The notes under the pieces: generated by a model
The model's database searches: none
What the model was told of the DNA's origin: nothing
What the model saw: only the letters and a program-made list of their open reading frames with translations
Shown here: in pieces, positions 47,863 to 60,506 of the stretch
Layout of the letters: each line of letters opens with the position of its first letter
Numbering within the stretch: the first letter of the stretch is position 1
Position numbers and translations under genes: made by a program
Assembly (NCBI GenBank): GCA_918026815.1
Contig: CAKJVC010000030.1
Coordinates: forward strand, 1,426,001-1,490,000
Direction of reading: 5' to 3'
Length of the DNA: 64,000 nucleotides
Source of the DNA: Chalara sp. BL73
Taxonomy: Eukaryota; Ascomycota; Leotiomycetes; Helotiales

Positions 47863-50656
47863 TCAAACAAGTATCTCCACCCTTTCCCCAAACTCAGGAA
47901 CCTCTGGCAAAGGACTATTCAATCTCGACCATCCCGGCGCCTGATCGATCCAGTTCATATCGCCCATAAAGCCACCGCTCTCACCATGCGCACCTTCCTC
48001 TAGTGGGAGATTCCAATCCGGCTCATTACCGAAATTCAGATAATCGTTCAAATCGATGGTGGCGTCAGGCGCTGGCGCCGGCGCCGGCGCAAAGCTCATA
48101 CCGTTGAACTGATCATTCGTTGACTGCAAAGAATCGTGATCGGGGGGTGTACGGGCGCTAATGGCGTTGTGCGTGCTATTGGAGGACGCCGGATGCGGGA
48201 TGCTCATATCTAACATGGCGCTGGTGTGAAAATCGGGTCTAAACTGGCCCGTTCCCTCTTCGGATGAATTTGGCGGAGGCGTGCGGCGTGAGGATGCGGC
48301 AAGGGAGAGCTCGCGAAGCTGGGCGATCTTATCGTTGTTGTTGGTCTGCCTAGTTTGTGATGCTAACAAACCAACATCGATGTCTGCTTTACGGATCGCG
48401 GCCTCAAGGAATTGCGTCGCGAAGTCGGCAGAGGCGTAGTTATCGCGTAGTTTTTCGAGCACGAGCATGCATTGACCGAAGCCGTCCATGGCTGCTTGCC
48501 TCGCCTCGTCGTTGCAGGATTTTATGTCTAACAGATGAATTATTATGGCAGGGAGGAGGACGGTGACACCGGTCGTGGGAAGGTATTTTTCGAGGTTGTG
48601 ACGGTGCAGATTTTGAGATATCCTGGTGATCTCGCGGGATGCTTCGCGGACCTTCTTTCGTGATACATCTTGAAGTTCTCTACTCTTTTCTGGCTCGACA
48701 GTTGAACCTGAAGGGAGAACTTGCGGTCGATGAAGCGCGGATAATGTGGTGAAATATATCATGTGAAGGAGAGATCGCTGGACATAAATCGAGGACCCTT
48801 TATCCCCATAGTCAAAATCGTCCGAGTAGTGACACGAACGCGGTAATTCATGTACCCACGTCGTGAGTTCCTCATCACAGCTTCTCACCTCATCCGTTTG
48901 ATCTAATTTCTTGGGAAAGAGCATTACACTCGAGCGGGTGCTGCCTTCCCTGCCTTGCATCCCCTGATGCCGAATGAGAACGGAATACTGGGCTGTTAAT
49001 ACATGAGATATACAGAGGCAAAGTTTTGCCTTCGCAATGCACATCTCTGCCAGCTCTCTCTGCGCATTTACATCCCTCATTATGCTTTCTTGAGGTATGA
49101 TAGTAATATGGTCCGGAATAAGACTAATCTCAAAATCCTCTTCCGTGAGCATGGGAACATCGTAATCTTCATCCTTCACTCTTGTAGGTCTTCGCATACC
49201 CAGAGCGACTAAGCGGTCCCGCATAAAGCAAGACCACCAAATCCTCTTCCACAGCTTCTTCTTGCTGGGCTCCATGCTCGAATTTTCTGGATTTCTGTGC
49301 ATACCTATCGTGTGCGCCAAGGAAATGGCCACTCCCATCCAATGCCATGTGTCTTTCTGATCGTCTGGAGTTTCGTACCAATATGTCATGAGGAGGAGAG
49401 ACTGAACAAGGGAAACGCGGTCGATTTCATAGTCGAAGTCGTAGAGCACCTGCCATAATTAGTATGTCCCTTAAATATAGTTCTGCGAAACGTACCCTCG
49501 CTTTTTGAAAGAATGCTTTCCGAGCAGCTTTTCTTGTCGTATATCCTGCACTTCTCAAGTACTCAATGTCAACAAATGCCGTGCCCGCAAACATGATCGC
49601 TTGAAAGAGCAGCAAGCTAATCTTTCCTGATGCTCCCGTGCCATCTTCTATGATACGAAGGACCTCATGTACCTCTAGTAACGGCATGTATGGGTGAACA
49701 TATTCAAGATAAGCTCGGAGGAGCGCATTACGTATAGGGATGCCTGGGAGGGACAGAGCGCCTTTAGCGAACAAGTAATCGATGTCCACCGAGGTCATTC
49801 GCGGTGGCAGAGGCTTCAGGTAGTTGGGGAGTTTGTGTTTGAGCGCTGGAGCAGGAGGGACCGACGGAGACTGGATTCGGGTTGCTTTCAGGTCGCCGCT
49901 CATGGCTGCGGATGTGAGGAGATTGTATGTAGGATCTGCTTCGAAACCGGTTGGCACATAGCTTTGTCGTCTCATAAGCTCTGCCTTCGACATTTGATGG
50001 TTCACATTTTGATCTGATACATTAGCTGAGCAAATGGTTTTGGGATCTTGTATTGAAATTACTTACAGATCGAATGCGGAACGTGCCCAGACGTGGAAAA
50101 GTCATTCCCGCTGATATCGTTTGACATAGCAGTTGAGCCACTCCATCTCCGAGCCTCAGGATTGGCGATATCTGTTGGATTTACAAGTCCGTTTCTCCAA
50201 GCTTGGGCTCCATTCATTGTCGGGGCTTGTGGTGCTGTTACTGCTGCCGCAGCAGCAGGAGCAGGCGTTTGCCCATTCAAGTGCTTTCTGCTTCTTGATT
50301 AGTTCCCAAAAATATGCCGCCACGGCACTTTCGACTCACTTCCTGCGTTTGCTCTCCTCAATTACACATTTGATACCGTCCATGGTACAATTAGAGCACG
50401 TGACCTCGCCATCCGCCGTGATGTGGTATCTCTGCATCACGTCGCATCTTACTTTTCTGGCACGGCATGCCGCGCACGCTTTGGCAGCTCTCCGCTTGAC
50501 CGGTTTTGGGTTTCCATTACTATCAAGACCGGCAGAAGCTGTAGGCCGCTTCTTGCTGTTGTCTCCAGAGTCTGTTGACGCGGGAGATTGCGGTTCCTGG
50601 GATCCCAAGGACTCAATTAATTGTCTCTCTGTGCTATTCATGATGGCGGCGGGCAT
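47863..50656 (-). CDS. CTF1/FarA/FarB-type Zn2Cys6 transcription factor
   Basis: Exons 50656-50340, 50287-50067, 50013-49496 and 49449-47863 (introns 52, 53 and 46 bp) give 880 aa. The N-terminal zinc cluster is AKACAACRARKVRCD with cysteines at residues 61, 64, 71, 87, 90 and 97 (CX2CX6CX15CX2CX6C), flanked by basic KRR and SKRRK. A large fungal_trans regulatory domain follows (YLEYVHPYMPLLEVHE, LVQSLLLMTYWYETP, RIWWSCFMRDRLVALGMRRP). The C-terminus is Ala/Pro- and acid-rich, as in activation regions (LNDYLNFGNEPDW). The KRRAAKAC..CRARKVRC signature and overall architecture match cutinase transcription factor 1 and the FarA/FarB regulators of fatty-acid use, which bind CCTCGG. The paralogue cannot be decided here. 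A nuclear DNA-binding regulator is near certain. Confidence 0.9.
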
Positions 50657-52547
50657 GTTAATTCGGCTGTTTTCAGCATGTGACAGTCAATTGAGCGAGT
50701 GACATAGGCATTGAAGTGTTCCTTGGCCCGTGACGTCGACCCTGTCAGCACCGAAAACTCACAACGCAGACCGGGCGAGTTGAAGAAGAGAACAAAGGGT
50801 TATTTCCTCATTTCAGTGCAAAAAGGCCTCAAAAATACAGAGGTGGGGATTCTGGAGTTTAAGTAAAGGGCATTTCTGAATGTGGAGAAATTGGAGCAGC
50901 CAGGGGACGTCGACATTTTCTCTCTTTCGCACACACAAAATGGTAGATAGACAGGGATTTTGGTCATGGGGGATAGAAGGGTTTAGGTAAGTTTAGTGAG
51001 AAAGCTAACAGACAGCAATGCCCCACGAAAAAGGCCCCATTCCCATCAGGCGAATTCCCGTCTCAAAGGGGCAAATAGGATGGAAGGATGTGGGTTTACA
51101 TGCCAGTTTGAAGCCCGATCAAGTTACTCTCCATCATTAAATTTCAATCCCTTGGAATTCCAAGCTGTGAGCTCCATCCTCACATGTCATCTGGATGCGA
51201 TTTCCCAAACACCCCAAAACTGGTCAATGTCACACGAATAGATGGCCAGAAGCCTGTGAGCCGCCTACGTTGACAACAATCAAAACGGGATTGTCCCATT
51301 CACATGGAAGACCGCAAAGAACCACTCTTCTTTCGGCTGTCGAATGGAGTGTTCGCCAAAATACTGTTATGAATGAGTAATCTTAGATGACAGGACTATG
51401 TGCAGCTGCTGCCGGGCAAGAACTAGGACGGCCTCTAGTTCTTGTTAACCACAACGCCTGCATCGTTAGTCACGATGTTCCATACTCAACAGGTTATGGC
51501 ATAAGAGAGAATAGTGGCTGGCACACGTTCCAGAAATTCGACTAGTCCAGTAGATTTTCCTCCCCACAAAGTTGGCGGCGGGGCCTTGGTGAACATCATC
51601 TCCCTGGTCCTGCACCGCGTACCAGCTTTTTGTCCTCAATTCGAGCGGTCAAGCCGTGTTGGCATATTGCATTTCTGCACTGGGACGACACCAATCCAAG
51701 CCATACGCAGCAACCGAGCTTGAGCGATGCCGCAAAGTCGTAAAAGCGTGCTTCTGCGCAATGCTTGCAAAGGAGGATAATAGCACGAAGAACTGGGGGG
51801 GGGGGGGGATATCCCACCTTCCCCAAACCCCATGAAGTTAAGAGCTTGTCATGGCCGAGCAAATGAATGCTTTGAAGCGCGCTTCATAATTGGAGAGAAA
51901 TGGAGCAGATTTGCGACCCAGAGCTCACAGAGTTCGGAGGTAGGGACTTGGCACTGATAGTATCGGCTCTGGAAACGGGACTTGGAGGTGCTTTTTGGGA
52001 TGGAAGTGTGTTAGTTGATGGAGTGCGGAACTTGCCCCGCTATGCTGAGGTGTAGGTGTGTTGGAGATGTATGAAAGCAGGGATGCAAGACAAGCTGGGC
52101 GGGCCTTTTAATGTTTGAACGGCGGTGATAGAGCGGGTTTGAGTGTTGAGTGCCTTTTATTTTTTTTTTAAACTTTTTTTCTTTTAATAAAGTAGTCTAA
52201 TGTTATGTGTCTATTTCCTATTGCGAAGTAATTTATTACCGATGAGGGGAGTTGACCGATGGGAATGACCGATGGGAATAGCAATTGAAAAAAAATAAAA
52301 GGGTGGGTGCATCCACTCTGACGTTTTATTTTTAAATAAATAATAATAATGATAGTCAATTATTAAATAAATGCTGATGAAGATGATTCTTCTGTTTCCC
52401 TCTCTCTCCCTCTCTCTCACCCCCTCCACCACGCATGCAGGGCATTGGTCCATGACTCGTTCCCGTCGTCTCTGTATTTTTCTGGGGAACCAGGGCTGTC
52501 CCACCCACCCTTCGCCTTCACCGAACTGAACCATTTCCTGAAACGGA
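50657..52547. other. 5' flank of the CTF1-like gene and intergenic sequence
   Basis: About 1.9 kb with no recognisable gene. It includes a G14 tract (51795-51808) and an AT-rich stretch near 52150-52380. Part is likely the leader and promoter of the regulator gene. Confidence 0.55.
51795..51808. repeat. G14 homopolymer
   Basis: An uninterrupted G run upstream of the CTF1-like gene. Long G runs can stack into quadruplex-like structures and are slippage-prone. Confidence 0.9.
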
Positions 52548-53180
52548 GTGCAATACCCGAACATTACCGAGGACATTCGGCCGTGCGCTTCCTGTCTCAC
52601 GTGTATTTGCGAGGCATTGGCATTGGCATTGGCATTCGCCGAGTCTCATGTATATCTCGTGCAACAGAACGGATACTCGGATGCGATGACAACCATATCA
52701 TCGGCGGTTACAAGTGCGACCACCGTGCAATGGGGCAACATGAGGCCGATATATCTAGCTATCCTTTGCCCTTCTGTCATGCTATATGTAATCTTTGCCG
52801 GAGTAACCACGATCCCGAGCGGTGCCAACGGAGAGTCAAAGGCAAAGGAAGCCGCGAAAGACGATACGCAAGCTGGCTCCCTTAAATTATCCACTCTCCT
52901 TCCCAAGCAGTCTGTGTTGATTTGGCCCGAGGCTTGCTTGGGATTCGTCATTTCCACCAGCGAGGTGCATGACCTGAGATTACTATATTCTACGCTGCCC
53001 AGCCGTTCTGATCTGTCGGGGTCAGATAATGCAACCTCGCCGTTTTCGAATCCCGGGAGCGCCGCGATTGACAGCAGTTGCATTGTCTTTGCTCCAGAAG
53101 GGTTTCTTGAGGACAAGAACTCACCTGGTACTTTGAACGCCGTGCAGAGTGGAAGCAAAGTGTGCAATGACAGCCGCTGA
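52548..53180 (+). CDS. Possible hypothetical protein, 210 aa
   Basis: The longest open frame in the interval, ATG-initiated. An Ala/Leu repeat (ALALALAF) is encoded by tandem TTGGCA units, and a hydrophobic segment (IYLAILCPSVMLYVIFAGV) could span a membrane. The opposite strand is also open for 173 codons here, which lowers confidence. I recognise no family and no intron structure. It may be chance. Confidence 0.22.
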   Translation: MQYPNITEDIRPCASCLTCICEALALALAFAESHVYLVQQNGYSDAMTTISSAVTSATTVQWGNMRPIYLAILCPSVMLYVIFAGVTTIPSGANGESKAKEAAKDDTQAGSLKLSTLLPKQSVLIWPEACLGFVISTSEVHDLRLLYSTLPSRSDLSGSDNATSPFSNPGSAAIDSSCIVFAPEGFLEDKNSPGTLNAVQSGSKVCNDSR

Positions 53181-53994
53181 GTAGCTCTAGTGAGCAGTTT
53201 ACTTTTTCTATCGTCGCAATGTTGCTACATCTACAAGAATATTCGAGGCACAATCGCGGTTCCTTTACGGTGTCACCCAGTGGCGGCATATAGCTTAAGG
53301 AACTAAGCTCGTCCGTTGGCACGAATATGTGCCAGTGGTTGACCTTTCTACGAGTATCGTCGACTTAGACCTTACCAGTTCAATGTTATCAGTATGTATG
53401 CTCCATGATGTTATCGGTTGTTGTGATCAATTCTTCTCCTTCATCTTTCCTCGAGCTTGTCGAATCAGCCATGTTGCCCAACGGGCGCTTTCTTCGATAT
53501 GAGACTCTGTTCGTCCAGCATCTGGAGAGCTGCAGCAACCAAGCTCCCATTGTGGCATTCGGTATGTCCTTCCAAAGAGAAATATGAAGACGTCACATAC
53601 CAATCCTCCTCAAACGACGTCATAGACTTAAGGAAACACGAATCACCATTCACAAATCTAACTGATATGGAGTTGACCAGGGTACTGGAGTGTTCATTGG
53701 GGCGCTACTGTACAGATAGTTTAGAATATTTCAATTGAAGTAGATCTATTATGGATGGCTTAGGTAAGCAGTTTTTTGATAGACGTCAGGGACCGACGGG
53801 CAAGACCATCTCCTAGGGACGAGCTTTGGAGGCTCTTTCCCTTGGGCTAGACCAATATGTGGGGCAATTTCCAAGCGTGACCTCACTATACCCTCTTTAT
53901 ATATTTACAAAATGAAAAGGTCTTCCGCCTGAAATTTTTGCGAACATCACATCTATATCGCAATTAATAAAGGAAGCTAGATTGCAAAATCACA
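53181..53994. other. Intergenic region
   Basis: No supportable gene. Short open frames lack motifs and overlap on both strands. Confidence 0.5.
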
Positions 53995-55017
53995 GTGGCA
54001 GCTCCAGCACAATTCGAGGGTCTCATGGTCAAATCCGCAGATAAGTGGAGCAACTCCAGTAAACAAAAGGCAAGACTCCGCTCAAAGTGACAGACTAGCG
54101 TTGATATGGTCCGGTTCACACCTAAGATTGCGGAAAATCACGACGTAGACATTGTCAACGAATGCTGTGGTGTTTGCGGCTAAGACATACACACTATTAC
54201 CGGCGGCTGTGGCGAAATCTCAACCACTCCGCTCTGTGTAGGTCACGAGGTTATCGGCAGAGTCGTCGGTGTAGGTAAGAAGGGTACCAGCTACAAAGTC
54301 GGTGACCGTGCTGGCGTTGACGCTCAAGTTCAGGCGTGCATGCAATGCAAGAACTTCAAGTCCGACAACGAGAACTACTGCCCTAAGCAAGTCGGTATGT
54401 TGTTTAAGTGTATACGATGTTCTGAGCACTGCTTCTAATCTGTTGCAGATACTTACAATGCTCCTTATAACCTTGATTAGGGACATAGGGGCGAGCCGAT
54501 GAGGGATAGCGAAGGCAACCAGATTTTCTCCCAAGAGGGCTTCTCATCAATTCACGTGTCCATGAATACTTCGTCCTCCCAGTTCCAGGCAATATCCCAT
54601 CCTAAGAAGTGGCTTCTATGATGTGTGCGGGCCTCACTACCTTCTTGCCACTTTACCCGGGCTGGAACTGGACCTGGGAAGCACGTTGCAATTCTCGGCA
54701 TCGGTGGTTTAGGACACTTCGGGATCCCTTGGGTACGCTACCTCCACTGCTCAGCTGAAACGAGATGCCAATTTAAACAGGCCAAAGCCTTCGACTTCGC
54801 GCTGAACGGGTCGAGCATCTCTGGCAGCCACATCGGCAGCATGAAGGCGGTACTGGCCATGCTGAAGCAGGCCAGCGAGAAGAAATTGAAGCCCATGATC
54901 GAGACGATTGATATCTCGGAGGCGGGATGCAAGGAGGCTGTCGAGAGGGTCAATAAAAATGATGTGCGGTACCGTGTCACGTTGGCCGGTTTCCACAAGG
55001 CTTTCAGGACCCGGTAG
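53995..55017 (+). pseudogene. Decayed zinc-dependent alcohol dehydrogenase (ADH6/cinnamyl alcohol dehydrogenase type)
   Basis: Remnant of a cytosolic NADP-dependent medium-chain zinc alcohol dehydrogenase. The apparent start AAPAQFEGLMVKSADKW is preceded by GTG instead of ATG. The zinc region survives (ECCGVCG[*]DIHTITGG, LCVGHEVIGRVVGVG, and the structural-zinc loop CMQCKNFKSDNENYC) but carries a TAA at the catalytic-site Ser position and another TAG after NAPYNLD. A 3' block keeps AILGIGGLGHFGI and the family C-terminus NGSSISGSHIGS ... EAVERVNKNDVRYRVTL. Comparison with the family shows that most of the coenzyme domain between these two C-terminal pieces is missing, so an internal deletion has occurred. 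A family-type intron donor remains at about 54396. Non-functional. Confidence 0.88.
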
Positions 55018-55587
55018 TTGGGTTATTCTCATGCTTTTGTAGCAGCGTATAATAATAGGTAGTGAATAGTAATGACGCCTCATTGTAGAAGTTTTTGGAG
55101 TTCATAGACTGGCTTGCTCATGGAGATGTTCGAATAAAAGAAACTCGACATCGCAAGGTTCACAGTCAGTCTGCTGAGTCGTGGCTGGTGCTTCACGTTT
55201 GAGCTTGCGATTCATTTTCCCCAACGCCTCTGTTGTTACTATATATCCATCTTGTCTATGTGAAATATCATGTTACCAAAAGATCAGAGCTGGTCGTACG
55301 GTCGTCTCTCCCGGATATACGGCGATCACAAACATGCCACGGCAATAATGTTCGTCTCAGCAAGAAATTACCTCTCGCGGGGGAGTAATCGGATTTTAAT
55401 TCTATTCTCCAAGTCTATTACAATGATACGTGCAAAATGGGGGGAAGCTAACGCAGGCAGTTAAAGCACTTTTATCTGCTCAGCTATTATCATCCACTAA
55501 TAGTCTAAAAAACGCCTGTCCAGAAAAATTCTTATGCACCAATATGCCATGACCTAAATCTGCAACATCAATTATTTACTTTTGTGA
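55018..55587. other. Convergent 3' region
   Basis: Lies between the decayed dehydrogenase (+) and the NAD-GDH gene (-). No gene seen. Confidence 0.55.
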
Positions 55588-58500
55588 TTACTCCTTCACC
55601 TTTGCAATGCGCCTCGACATGCTAAAAGGCTATGTTAGCTATGGATCTGAAGGAGGAACAAATGGACTTACAAATCAAAAAACGCAAACTGGCTGGGGGA
55701 GCTACCAAACTCATAGACGAATCGACTTGCGAGGTAGCTACCAAAAATAGCACGGAGGTAATTGTCAGGCACTCGCTCAATAATGAGATCTAGGCCGATC
55801 TTCTCAAGGAGCAACTTTGGTAATGCGTCCTTGAGCACTGAACGGCGAAGCTTCTCATCCTCCCACAGCTCTGTCTTCTGTAGCTCCTCGTCCAGTTTGG
55901 TGATAGCAACACTGAGCGTGTCGCTGAGAGTGCTACGTAGGATCTTGGTCTGCTTGTGCTCGCGCCAGATAGCTTCAAACTCCAATCGTGCGTTCTCCTT
56001 GATCTTCTCTTGTACGTCTTTGACGTATGCGGTATAGAACGCAGGAGTCTGACCGTTCTTACCAACGCACATGTTCTCGAGGAAGCCCTGGTCGTCAAAA
56101 CTTAAACTCGCAAGTACCTCAAGGGACGAGGAAGTGACACCACCCTTGTTAGCGCTGGCATCCTTGAATAGAATGCATCCTGCCTCTTCGAGGCGAATCT
56201 TGGCATCTTGGGTTATAAATAGGTTGGCACCTTCAACGATGTATGGAATGGTGGTTTTGCCTTTGACGATAAGCTTGTTGACGCTGGAAAGGTCAATCGA
56301 CTCAGGACGGCCACCACACGGAACAAAACAATCGAACAGGTCGTTTTGGCGAAGGAAGAAGGTATTGCGGAAAGTTGTGCCATTGCTGATGACTTCGCCA
56401 TCTGGAAGTTTGACATTCACATCGTCGACCAGGACACGATAACCCTTTTTGGACAATTTTGAAGTGTCATATTGTGAAATCATGACGCGTCGCCTTGCAA
56501 GTCGGATCAGCTCCTCTTTGTTAAGGCCCTCTGGATCGACTAGGACTCCACTGCCATCAGAAATGGCTGTATATTTCTCGTTGCTCAGAAGAATTTCGTT
56601 GCTTCCAAGATCGCCATCTGGGCCTCCAGTCTGCATTTTTCTAACTTTGCTAGGATCAAGTTCCTTCTTCCGGTAAATGCCCTTGACATACTCTCGAACT
56701 GAAAGAGTAGTCATACCATAGGTATCGTGAGGAATGCCGCCAAGCCGAGGAGACTTGCCAGTGAAGAACGACTTCCACCAAGGCGCGCCACGCTCTTTGG
56801 CATGCTCAGTAGCCCAGTCTACAAGGTCTGCAGTGTTCTCGTCAGGTCCCATGAAGAGAATTTCTTCCTTGCCATATAGATCGACGATAGGGTTCTTGAT
56901 TCCTGGAGTTTCAGCTGGTAGGAGGAGATCCATAATACTGTCAATGTACTTCTCAAATGCAACGCTGCCCTTGTCTTGTTTGCTCGGATCGAGCAGAATA
57001 ACACCCTTCGATCCTCCTTCTGGAATATCCTTGTTCTTGCGCTGTTGTGTATTGGCCAATCCATAGTTCTCATCGAACATTGATCGTGCGTTGATGGAGT
57101 AGGCCTCACGATTCCGAGACTTAACGATACGAATTCCACCTCTAGCAATATCTCGAAAACGGAGATGGAAACCTCGAGACTCTGAACTTATGACCAAGAA
57201 CATGCCGTACAGTGGCTGTGGATACTCAATAACTGGAAGGAAGGAGGGCTCGAATCGGAAACTTAATGCTACCTTGGTTGGCGTGTAAAAGTTCGTCTTC
57301 AAAAGAGCATTGTTAAAAGTTCTGAAAGCTGACATGACTAATCGCTCGTTTTCGTCGGTCAGGGTCTTGGAGATTAGTTCTTTCAACTCGTTGTCGGATA
57401 AAACTTGAGCTGATGGCGTTGGTGGAACTGCATCGGCTTCGTAGCCTTCAGCGAGACAAAGATGGACGCTTGCAAAAGATGTGTACAAGCGTCGCACAAG
57501 TTGAGGGTGAGAATTGATAATCTCGTAGATGTAGTCAGCTGTGAATGTCTCTGTGCGCAACCTGCGCTTGATTTTGGAGAGAACTTCAGCATGGCCGCTG
57601 TTCTTGGGATCTAGTGCTGACACCAAAGAAGCATATTCGGAACCTGCATATTGTTAGAGTGACACAGTAGCACGGGTGGGTATATGCTACATACCAAGCC
57701 GATTGAGGAAGTGCTGTACAAAAACCCAGACACAATGTCCGTATATTGTTTCTTGCAAACTTAAAGTACCAAGAGCAAACAAGGACTGAAACTTATTCTG
57801 CGGGATGCAATAAAGCAAGGAGATTTCCTTGGTAATCTGATGAATAGATTGTTCTAGAGGGGGGAATTTTGAGGCATTTGCAAGAGTTGTGGCAGGCTTG
57901 AGATAGACGCACATGACACATATGCCGTTGCTGAACTGCTCAACGTACTTTCTTGAGCTCGTTACACCGTAGTAATGGTAAAGATCGCTTAGAGCGCTGA
58001 ACATTCCTTGGGCAGTCTTCCGGCGGAATGCCACGACCACTCTCTTCTCCTGAGAGTTCTCAATGTCGAAAACTTCAATCACGGGACCAGTTCGGGCAAC
58101 GGCAAGCTTGATAATCTCTTCATAGATCTGCTTCGTGTTTTGGGTTGCCTTCGTCAAGAACATTCGGTCGCTGATATATTCGAGGCGAGTCTCATCAGGA
58201 GCTGGTCTCGCATCAACGAATTGACATTGGTACACGAAATAGCATCGCAAGGTTGACTTTGATGTGGCTGTACCCGACAGACTACTTGGAGAACGGAAAG
58301 TCTCTACCCGGAAAACGGTGTTGATATCTGAATTATCCAGATACTTGCTCTCGAGGCGATGCTCGTAGCGTGGGCCACCAACGTTAGTAACTCCTGGCTC
58401 GCTGGTATCGATATAGATGGCATGATCACCAGCTTCCATATCGAGTCTAATTTCTTGCTTGCGATCAGCCCTGGCAAATGCCGCAACTTTGGCAGCATAA

Positions 58501-58908
58501 AGCGAGGTGATGTGACTGGCAATTGCCTCGACCGTCTCTAATTCGAAGTACACATCGTCGATACCGAGTTCGCTGTAAAACCAATATATTTGTTCCTCAA
58601 TGAGAGGAGTAGGAATCCAAGAAGCGCTAGCAATCTTCTCTTTCACTAAAAATGATCAGTGCATGACCAATTGGTCCAAAATCAAACTGCTAACCCTGGG
58701 CCATTTGTGCCTTTTTGCCCTTGAACTCGGGTGCTGTATAGCCAATGGTGGCAGATCGTAGTGTCCGTTGACCATTCCCATTCCCATTGCCATTGTGTCT
58801 GAAGGGAACGCTAATATGAGATGGTAGAGGGGATGGCTTTCGTTCTGGAGTTCCAACTACTTTCTCCACCAACCTATGCTTCGGCAAGTTATTTTCGACG
58901 TCCGCCAT
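55588..58908 (-). CDS. NAD-specific glutamate dehydrogenase (large, about 115-kDa type)
   Basis: Deaminates glutamate to 2-oxoglutarate and ammonium with NAD, feeding carbon into the TCA cycle. Exons 58908-58695, 58645-57695, 57643-55672 and 55621-55588 give 1056 aa, the normal fungal length. Introns are 49, 51 and 50 bp. The final 34-nt exon replaces a read-through end at 55668 and restores FFDFMSRRIAKVKE, which fits the family. The long N-terminal half carries WFYSELGIDDVYFELE and SHITSLYAAKVAAF. The catalytic half carries FRFEPSFLPV, DIARGGIRIV and IPEGGSKGVILLD with the substrate-site Lys. The C-terminal half carries MGPDENTADLVDWA, the coenzyme region IPYIVEGANLFIT and DASANKGGVTSSSLEVLASL. 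All hallmark motifs are intact. Confidence 0.96.
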
Positions 58909-60506
58909 GTTTGCAAGCGATTGGTCGAATGCGGGGAATTCGGAGGAGAGGGGAGATCCCTTGGTAGTTTTGGGGTTGCTGTGTTGGAGACATCATGTCA
59001 GTGTTGATTCTCAAGACTTTGGCCATATTAAAGCTCGAGATTTTGAGCTCTGCAGCCCAGTAGGAACAGAGGCTTGAAAAGAGAACAATTGAAAAAGAAA
59101 GGAAGTGCAAGACATGGCGAGTCAACGGCTGGATGCTCTTTCCATATATACCTTGGATTTGAAGAATCGGTGTATTCCTTATCTACGCAATGACCAAATT
59201 CTGGTAAATGTGTAGTACGAGACAACGACTAGTACGAGACAACGACAGGTATGGGTACTCTGGCTATCACTTGAATGCCCGAACGGTCTGATACAGATCC
59301 ATTAGCCACCCCCCCTGGCATGTGTTGTCGTCGCAGGCGATAAGAGATCTTGTGGAATGGATCGATTGGCGCGGAACATACCTAGGAAACGTGCGTCGCC
59401 GTGTATGCAGTGACAAAGGAGAGACTCCGACAGAGGTTTTTGTCGGAGAGGAATCCCTCTTGTGTAGCTCAGGATTCAAGTAGTAGTAGACGGAGTAGCG
59501 TAGTGGGGTCTCGTTGCTGGTATCTTTTGTCACTTTCCAACTTTTTATTCCATGGGCGATGATGACACCGACTAGGGCTGAGAGATAAGGGCAAAATCAA
59601 GGTAAGCAGGAACAGAGGGGTGAGGCAGAAACAGGCGGGCTATGCTCGTACTTTTGTATGCACGAGACAATGGCAAGATAAGAGAGAGCTCGTGTTTGAG
59701 GAGTCAAATGGTACAATTGAGTTTTTTTTTAATGATTTTTTTTTGCTTCTAATTTTTCTATTCGTAATGGAGATGGAGCTAGAGCCAGCCAGCCAGCAAG
59801 TACCTCTCAAACAGTTCGTCTCAGCATGGCACGCGTGGTTATTCACGGCCCAGCGCCAGCAAAAATCCCGCCGGGTGGTATTGCCCCGCCATCGTGACAT
59901 TATCGTATTGCCGCATTAGGAGTAGCAGGCTCCTTTTTCAATGCCCGATCAAGTTTAGGCGATTCAGTTAAGCTATTTCTGGAAGCATGGGCGATCAGGA
60001 ACAGGAACCCAAAAAATCCCCCAAAACCCCAAAACACCCCCCCTACCGTAAGTGCTACACCAGCAAGAAATCAGCGAGTCAGTCTTGGCATCCTCTTGCA
60101 GGTCTTTTGGTCATACACGTGATCAACCCCGCCTCAATGACCTGAAAATGGAATTTCTATTACCCCCAGCAAACCAGTCTACCCCATCCGCATCCCTGGT
60201 CACGCATCACCAGACTTGAATAATTCAAGACGTCCTAGATGTCATCAGCTTAATGCCCTTCTTTCTCTGGCTTCCTATGACTAACCGCATACCTGCTCTT
60301 GACACATAGCGTATGCACTCCAGGTTCGAGATTCTTCTCCGCATCGTCACTTGCCATCCTCTGTCATTTCAACTTCCCCTGAATTGGCGCCTCATCTCGG
60401 CACGCCATCCATCTGCTCAATTTTGAATCTTACACCGCTGCCCACCGGGAGCTGGCTGTTGGGAAAAGGGGCTGCCATTTCCAGCACTCATTACGTTTAG
60501 TTACCA
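58909..60506. promoter_or_regulatory. Divergent promoter region of NAD-GDH and kynureninase
   Basis: About 1.6 kb between head-to-head genes. It contains CT-rich and C-rich stretches (about 60020-60040) and no supportable gene. The sequence 59080-59230 is the NAD-GDH upstream flank. Confidence 0.6.
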
